Part shown: positions 59,039-64,000 of the stretch, piece by piece
Layout: each line of letters starts with the position of its first letter
Position numbering within the stretch: the first letter of the stretch is position 1
From: Bombyx mori
Taxonomy: Eukaryota; Arthropoda; Insecta; Lepidoptera; Bombycidae
Direction: 5' to 3'
Length of the DNA: 64,000 nucleotides
Assembly (NCBI RefSeq): GCF_030269925.1
Contig: NC_085117.1
Span: forward strand, 15,066,731 to 15,130,730
Made by a program: the position numbers and the translations under genes
The notes under the pieces: generated by a model
The model's input: only the letters and a program-made list of their open reading frames with translations
What the model was told of the DNA's origin: nothing
The model's database searches: none

Positions 59039-59214
59039 AGGTCAACCGGAATGAAAATTGTTGGGACGACAAATATATATGCCCAACACCAGCCCATATT
59101 TAAAACATTCCCCATTTAACGCAACGCAGGTCAACCGGAATGAAAATTGTTGGGACGACAAATATATATGCCCAACACCAGCCCATATTTAAAACATTCC
59201 CCATTTAACGCAAA
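59039..59214. repeat. 88-bp tandem duplication
   Basis: Positions 59039-59126 and 59127-59214 are direct copies that look identical, starting CAGGTCAACCGGAATG and ending CATTTAACGCAA. An A run follows. Confidence 0.8.
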
Positions 59215-59557
59215 AAAAAAGATTGTGGTATAGTTGAATATTTTGACACCAAAAAATCCACGCAAGAGGAAATAATGGAACTCCGGCAAATCACAATCAG
59301 ATGTCGTTAGGGTAATGCCCTAGAAACTGTATTTATTTTACAAATATGTATTTAACGAACAAACACGAGTTGTCTAAATTGTATTTTACATAATAAAACT
59401 TACATTGGATCGATGCCTCAACAAAAACAGGGAACTAGGTCAAAATACTTAATATACGTTGAATCGTTAATGAATAAAGGAATCGAATTACAGTTTCATT
59501 TGCTGAAATCGATCGTGGATTTAACGCTTTTTTAATCTCTATTTTTTTTGTTAGATA

Positions 59558-59964
59558 TCTATATATTAATACGTGAAGCAAAAACTTTGTATCCCTTTTT
59601 ACGAAAATTGCGCGGACGGAGGAGTATGAAATTTTCCACACTTATAGAGAATATAGAGAAGAAGTGCACAATGCTAATATTTTTTTAAAATAATGCATAA
59701 AAGATACAGTAAACCAATAAAGAAAACATTACACACACTACATACCATGTATTTGACGCACACACGCATGCATACTATTCATTGTCAAACTTTTGTTCTT
59801 GACGTTGGTGATCAAATTGAGAATAGATTAAATATTATTTGTCTTTATTAATATTTTTTTATAGTGTAGCCTTGGCGAAATTTGCGATTATAGAAGTATA
59901 AAATATAATCAACTTACAATTCCAATTAATTATAGTCGAATTTCGACTACTGCGGGTCCTCTAG
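59558..59964 (+). mobile_element. Nonautonomous Helitron, copy 2 (407 bp)
   Basis: Starts TCTATATATTAATACG after an A, ends with a short hairpin, CTGCGGGTCCT and CTAG before a T. Inverted relative to the 25507 copy, and similar to it along its whole length with small differences. Confidence 0.82.
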
Positions 59965-60119
59965 TAATGTAAAATTTATGTCAGGAATGATCTAAATTTC
60001 GCAGCAATTTAGATTTTTTGTGTAGAAACTCAGAAACACACCGGACACGGAACCCCGATGTTTTTGAATAATGACCGCTGTTGATTGTCGGTTGTTCGGC
60101 AATCGGTAGTTGTGGTCGT

Positions 60120-60390
60120 ATTCCCGATTCGCGGCCGAAGACAGTAACTCAGTACAGCGTCGAGCGGCAAGAAGCGATGGCTGCGCGTTAAGCTGAAAGT
60201 ATATTATTTGAACATCGAACGCGGCTCAATGAAAATTCATTACGATTGTCATTGATTATTTTTATTAAATATTAATACAAAAGCGTTTGAATCGTTTCGG
60301 TGATATAGTGCAGCTTTTACGTGTTTCGAAATAAGCTATTTGTGTTCCCGAATTTTGTTTTGGTTGCGCGTTATTTCAGACGTTTTGGAA
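60120..60390 (+). promoter_or_regulatory. Possible promoter and untranslated first exon of a rightward gene
   Basis: A CpG-richer stretch after AT-rich flanks. It has an arthropod-type initiator (CTCAGTAC near 60147), no long reading frame, and ends in GGAAG with a GTAAGT donor after 60390. This is the usual look of a non-coding first exon with distant coding exons, which would lie beyond 64000. No downstream exon was found inside the window. Confidence 0.4.
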
Positions 60391-61311
60391 GGTAAGTTGT
60401 TTTTGTTTTGTGTTTACGTGTTGCATGCATTCGTTTTCAAAATAAAATTGATTACATGCTATTTAAAGATTCTAATAAAAAAATGATGTCTTATTATTAT
60501 AAATTGTTAAAATTTCAGTGTTCTTTTAGATATTATTTTGACATTACAAAAATTGTTTGGTTGTTATGAAAATTCAATTTTATGGGAAAAGTGTTTAATT
60601 TTGATTAATTTTGCAATCCTTTTATGTTTTCCAATTATCGTTCTCTCTAAATTATAATAAAATGTAATCTTTATGAATTGTACTAAGAATGTGTCTTCGG
60701 AATAAGATAAAATTTACAAATTATAAATTATGCATTGAGTTACTAAAACTAAAAATAACTATCGGTCGGTACCTGCTCTTGTTTAAGATTGGTCCAGGTT
60801 TTTTTAGTTGACATCTTTGTTTTCCGAAACGTCCGTGGTATAGTAGAAAAGACAAAAGAGGTATTATAAAGGCATACCTATATAGGCAGGTAAAAAAAAG
60901 TTATATTTCTACGATGCTCGGTACACTCTACTATCGACTATGTATCGGACATTGGGGTAAAGGTTTTTTTTTTAAATAGGTCAAATACGTGCCATCAAAT
61001 GATCTTGATTAAGTACCATGATAGCATCGCGTAATGATAAAGCCCCTAAATCATTTTGTAATGTTGTTTAAAGACGCACTGGGTTGACGGAGGGACTCAT
61101 GCTTTTGTGTTTTTTTTTCTTTTTTTTTATATCGTTCGTTTTATATCATTCGCTTTGTGGAGAGTACTCTGAAGAATTGTTCGGGATAAACCGGTTAGGT
61201 ATCTCCTTTTATCATCGCATTAGTTTGTCGAGCCCAACGTTGAAACTGCATTCCGACTAATTAAAAAAATTATATCACGATCGTAAAACGAACTATGTAA
61301 TTACTATTTAC
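60391..61311. other. Possible first intron of a rightward gene
   Basis: AT-rich. Holds a small LINE-A relic near 61155-61220 (GAGTACTCTGAAGAATTGTT). No exon recognised. Confidence 0.35.
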
Positions 61312-61556
61312 TTACTGGTGGTAGGACCTCTTGAGAGTCCGCACGGATAGGTACCACCACCCCGCTATTTCTGCGGTGAAGCAGTAATGCGTTTCGGTTT
61401 GAAGGGTGGGGTAGCCGTTGTAACTATACTGAGACCTTAGAACTTATATCTCAAGGTAGGTGGCGCATTTACGTTGTAGATGTCTATGGGCTCCAGTAAC
61501 CACTTACCACCAGGTGGGCTGTGAGCTGGTCCACCCATTTAAGCAATAAATAAAAA
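61312..61556 (+). mobile_element. Bm1-type SINE, 5'-truncated
   Basis: ACTGGTGGTAGGACCTC to AAGCAATAAATAAAAAAAGG; one of the least diverged copies. Confidence 0.82.
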
Positions 61557-61734
61557 AAGGTAGAGCATCGACATTAATCCCATTAAAAGCACAGCCGTGC
61601 TCCTCAAAAGGGACCGTCTTCCCGACACCACTCTATCTCGTCACGAATTAGGCGCGGTAACTCTATTCTAGTCATTAACATCTTTGACCAATCCATAATG
61701 TGGGCTTCGAAGGCCAAGTACCTAGACACTTTTT

Positions 61735-62225
61735 TTTTTTTCGGGCCGGTAGCCGAACCTAAGAGGTCTCTGCGCCTAGGGGGCGCGCGAGGTATGTGAG
61801 ACTCAACGATCTGCAGGTGTTGAGAGCAGATCGCGGGCCCAAGGATTTTAGGGCCCACCCACTAAACGACTCCCCTGCACTCTTACACCCGACGTCCGAT
61901 CTCCGTCCGGGGTCAGAACCCGGTCAGAGTAGGGGGGTTCCCGCGATCAACACTACAACCAGACACGCGGCGCCACACCGAGGACGCCCGACCGAGGGGT
62001 CGTCGAGGCGATAGTCGACGACCAACGACGTGGGTCTCCGCGGTACGGCGTCCCTACCAGGCCGCCCAGGCGATGCCGCTGGTGTTCCGGGATACCCCGC
62101 TGGGCCAGAACCAGCCTGCCGGGTCGGAACGCGATACACCGCCGACCGGGAAGTACCTAGACATACATTAAGGTGTAGCTGAAATAGCGCCTTAGGCTAC
62201 GAGCGAATGGGTAGAGGAAAAAAAA
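61735..62225 (-). mobile_element. Element E (LINE 5' region), copy 2
   Basis: On the minus strand it has the same two blocks as 45372-45835 in the same order: GTCGTTGGTCGTCGACTATC, then CTGCTCTCAACACCTGCAG with CCTCGCGCGCCCCC. The intervening sequence differs. Very GC-rich. The right edge, past 62160, ends in an A-rich/T-rich tail. Confidence 0.45.
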
Positions 62226-64000
62226 AGAGGTAGAGCCAATGCTCCATATAGCACATTGGCTCTCTTGGGTCTTAGTTTTAACATTAATTAACACTATAGC
62301 TGTTTATTTTTATCGGCAATTTTAAATTTTAAGAACAGATGTGGGTTGTTCCGAGAAAATAACTTTATTTATAATGATGCTTTCGATAGAGTTTCAAAGT
62401 TTTATCACACGTTTTTATAAGCTATTGTCAGATAACTTATCTCTTTTTTTCAATTGCAACGCGATTTAATATTTCCAAATCAAAATTATCACTTGATGTA
62501 GTAGATTCGTTTTTAAATTTTATTAAAACTAATAGATTATATTTATCTTTTATTTTACTATAATATACGTTTTTGATATCTGTGGTCTCAGATAACCACT
62601 TAATCCCAGATGAGCTAGTCCACCCATCTGAGCAAATAAATTTTATTAAGAGTTTGATTAAAATTATCTTATTAGTAAGATTATTGATAAAATAAATGTT
62701 GACTGTACATTTTTTTTCCCTTAAATACTCAAATAAGTTAATTATTTACATTCTAATTAATATTTTATTTATTCAAGTAAACATGGGTTTGAAAAACAAT
62801 GTTTGACGCACTTCCGAATAATAAAAAACAAGGTACCTAATTAATGCAGGAATTAATTAAGTTATCGGAAAAATTCTTTCATTTGACATTGAAGTTTATT
62901 TTTAACCAATGCTCGAAGACGAGTGATCCGTATTAATAATTGTGTAGCCCTTGCAACTGTATTATTATTATTATAGTACCAACAAGCTCATAATTATGAT
63001 CACAAGAGAATATTTTTGAAGCCTTTGAATGTAGGACGCTTGGTCTTTTGCTACATTTCATTTCGTATTTATAAATAACATCAATTAACATTAAAATATA
63101 TTACAGTAGGCTGCATCTTCCTTCTTTGAAATGTTAATTTTCAGTACATTTTGCCACCAATTACAGTACTGTTCATTGAAATATATTTCTATTTAAATAA
63201 CTATTTTATATTCGAGGAAGAGCACGGAAAAAAATCAGACGAGAGGCAACCCTACCGTAGTGTAACACTCAACGTATCGTTGTTCGTGACCCTTGCGTCT
63301 TTCAAATCCCTTTGTTCATTTCGCGACTTCGCAGCTTATAATAATAATCATTTATTTTCTTTATTTAAATATTTTGAAAACTTAATAAAGCATCATAATT
63401 TCTATTCAGTATTCCTTTTTCGACCGAACCGTTCCGGAAAATTTAGGTTAGGGCTAATAAAGCCCTACAGCAGCGATTTCACTTCCCTTCGCTTCCACAA
63501 TAGATTTAATAGATATTTTTATGCTCTTTATGCCTACCATTAGAAAAGTAAAAAGCGTAAAAGTAGAATTTATGTCCGTAAACAAATGAAATATCTCTTA
63601 TTGATTTACCTGCCCTATGAAAAAATTGCGCTTTTTATGATACACAGCTTATTAAAAATTTGCAAGTAAAAATATGAATTCTCGATAAATCTAAAGATTA
63701 AATCTCTTGAGATAGTTACAAAAATCCGAAAATATTAAAAAAAAATCACAACAACATGTTTATAGTTGCAACTACGATTAATTCAGAATGAGTACTTATT
63801 GTTCTGATAACTGTACATGAATAAAACGAACGTAAATTCAAAACTTTGTAAATATTCCCATAATTTACAAAATTTATTGTTGTTTAATGTCTAACGTAGA
63901 TAATTCTCACTCAAACGATTTTAAAATTGAACACAGATAGTTTAAGATCACATTATTTTCCTAATAACTAATTCTAATAACTGATTTATTTAAAAAAATA
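62226..64000. other. AT-rich, with one Bm1 end fragment
   Basis: A Bm1 3' fragment at 62583-62640 (GGTCTCAGATAACCACTTAA to GAGCAAATAAA). The 130-codon frame at 63151-63543 starts with TTG, not ATG, and has no motif. Nothing else seen. Confidence 0.35.

Noticed and set aside
63151..63543. 130-codon plus-strand frame
   Set aside because: Start is TTG, composition follows AT-rich background, no motif, no conserved pattern visible.
1..64000. CRISPR arrays, operons, bacterial ribosome sites or terminators
   Set aside because: The introns, SINEs and mariners show an insect nuclear genome; no direct-repeat arrays with unique spacers were seen.

Overview
The window looks like chromosomal DNA of the domestic silkworm Bombyx mori or a very close moth. 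It is AT-rich with short spliced exons. It carries many copies of a tRNA-headed SINE that I recognise as Bm1, a DD37D mariner of the Bmmar1 type, Lepidoptera-type Helitrons, and several families of truncated LINE 3' ends. No database was searched; family names rest on recognised motifs.

Three protein genes were assembled exon by exon with consistent splice phases. (1) Minus strand, 22369 to 4910: an ADAP1/centaurin-alpha ArfGAP with two PH domains, seven coding exons, 384 aa. Its first intron is about 8.9 kb and full of repeats. (2) Plus strand, 32103 to 40655: WBP11, a proline-rich nuclear splicing factor, ten coding exons, 492 aa. Its last intron holds a Bm1 fragment and two nearly full-length mariner elements that touch at one TA. 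(3) Minus strand, about 44812 to 42119: a small insulin/relaxin-like prepropeptide of 92 aa, with a TATA box, a probable 5' UTR exon, a signal-peptide plus B-chain exon and an A-chain exon. Its B chain has one residue too many between the two cysteines, and no clear dibasic site removes a C-peptide. This is the most interesting gene in the window. A possible untranslated first exon of a fourth gene, running to the right, lies at 60120-60390.

Layout. 1-4900: AT-rich, one fold-back MITE and one LINE-tail copy. 4910-22450: ADAP1 with repeat-rich introns. 22450-31990: intergenic, with LINE tails, two copies of a second tRNA-headed SINE, a Helitron and a mariner relic split by a Bm1. 31990-41100: WBP11. 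41900-44820: the insulin-like gene. 45370-64000: a repeat graveyard, including two almost identical copies of an unclassified 323-bp element, an inverted Helitron copy, an 88-bp tandem duplication and the possible distal first exon.

The three genes do not form a pathway: one acts in Arf/phosphoinositide signalling, one in pre-mRNA splicing, one is a putative secreted hormone. What links the region is heavy colonisation by nonautonomous elements, several of them nested so that insertion order can be read.
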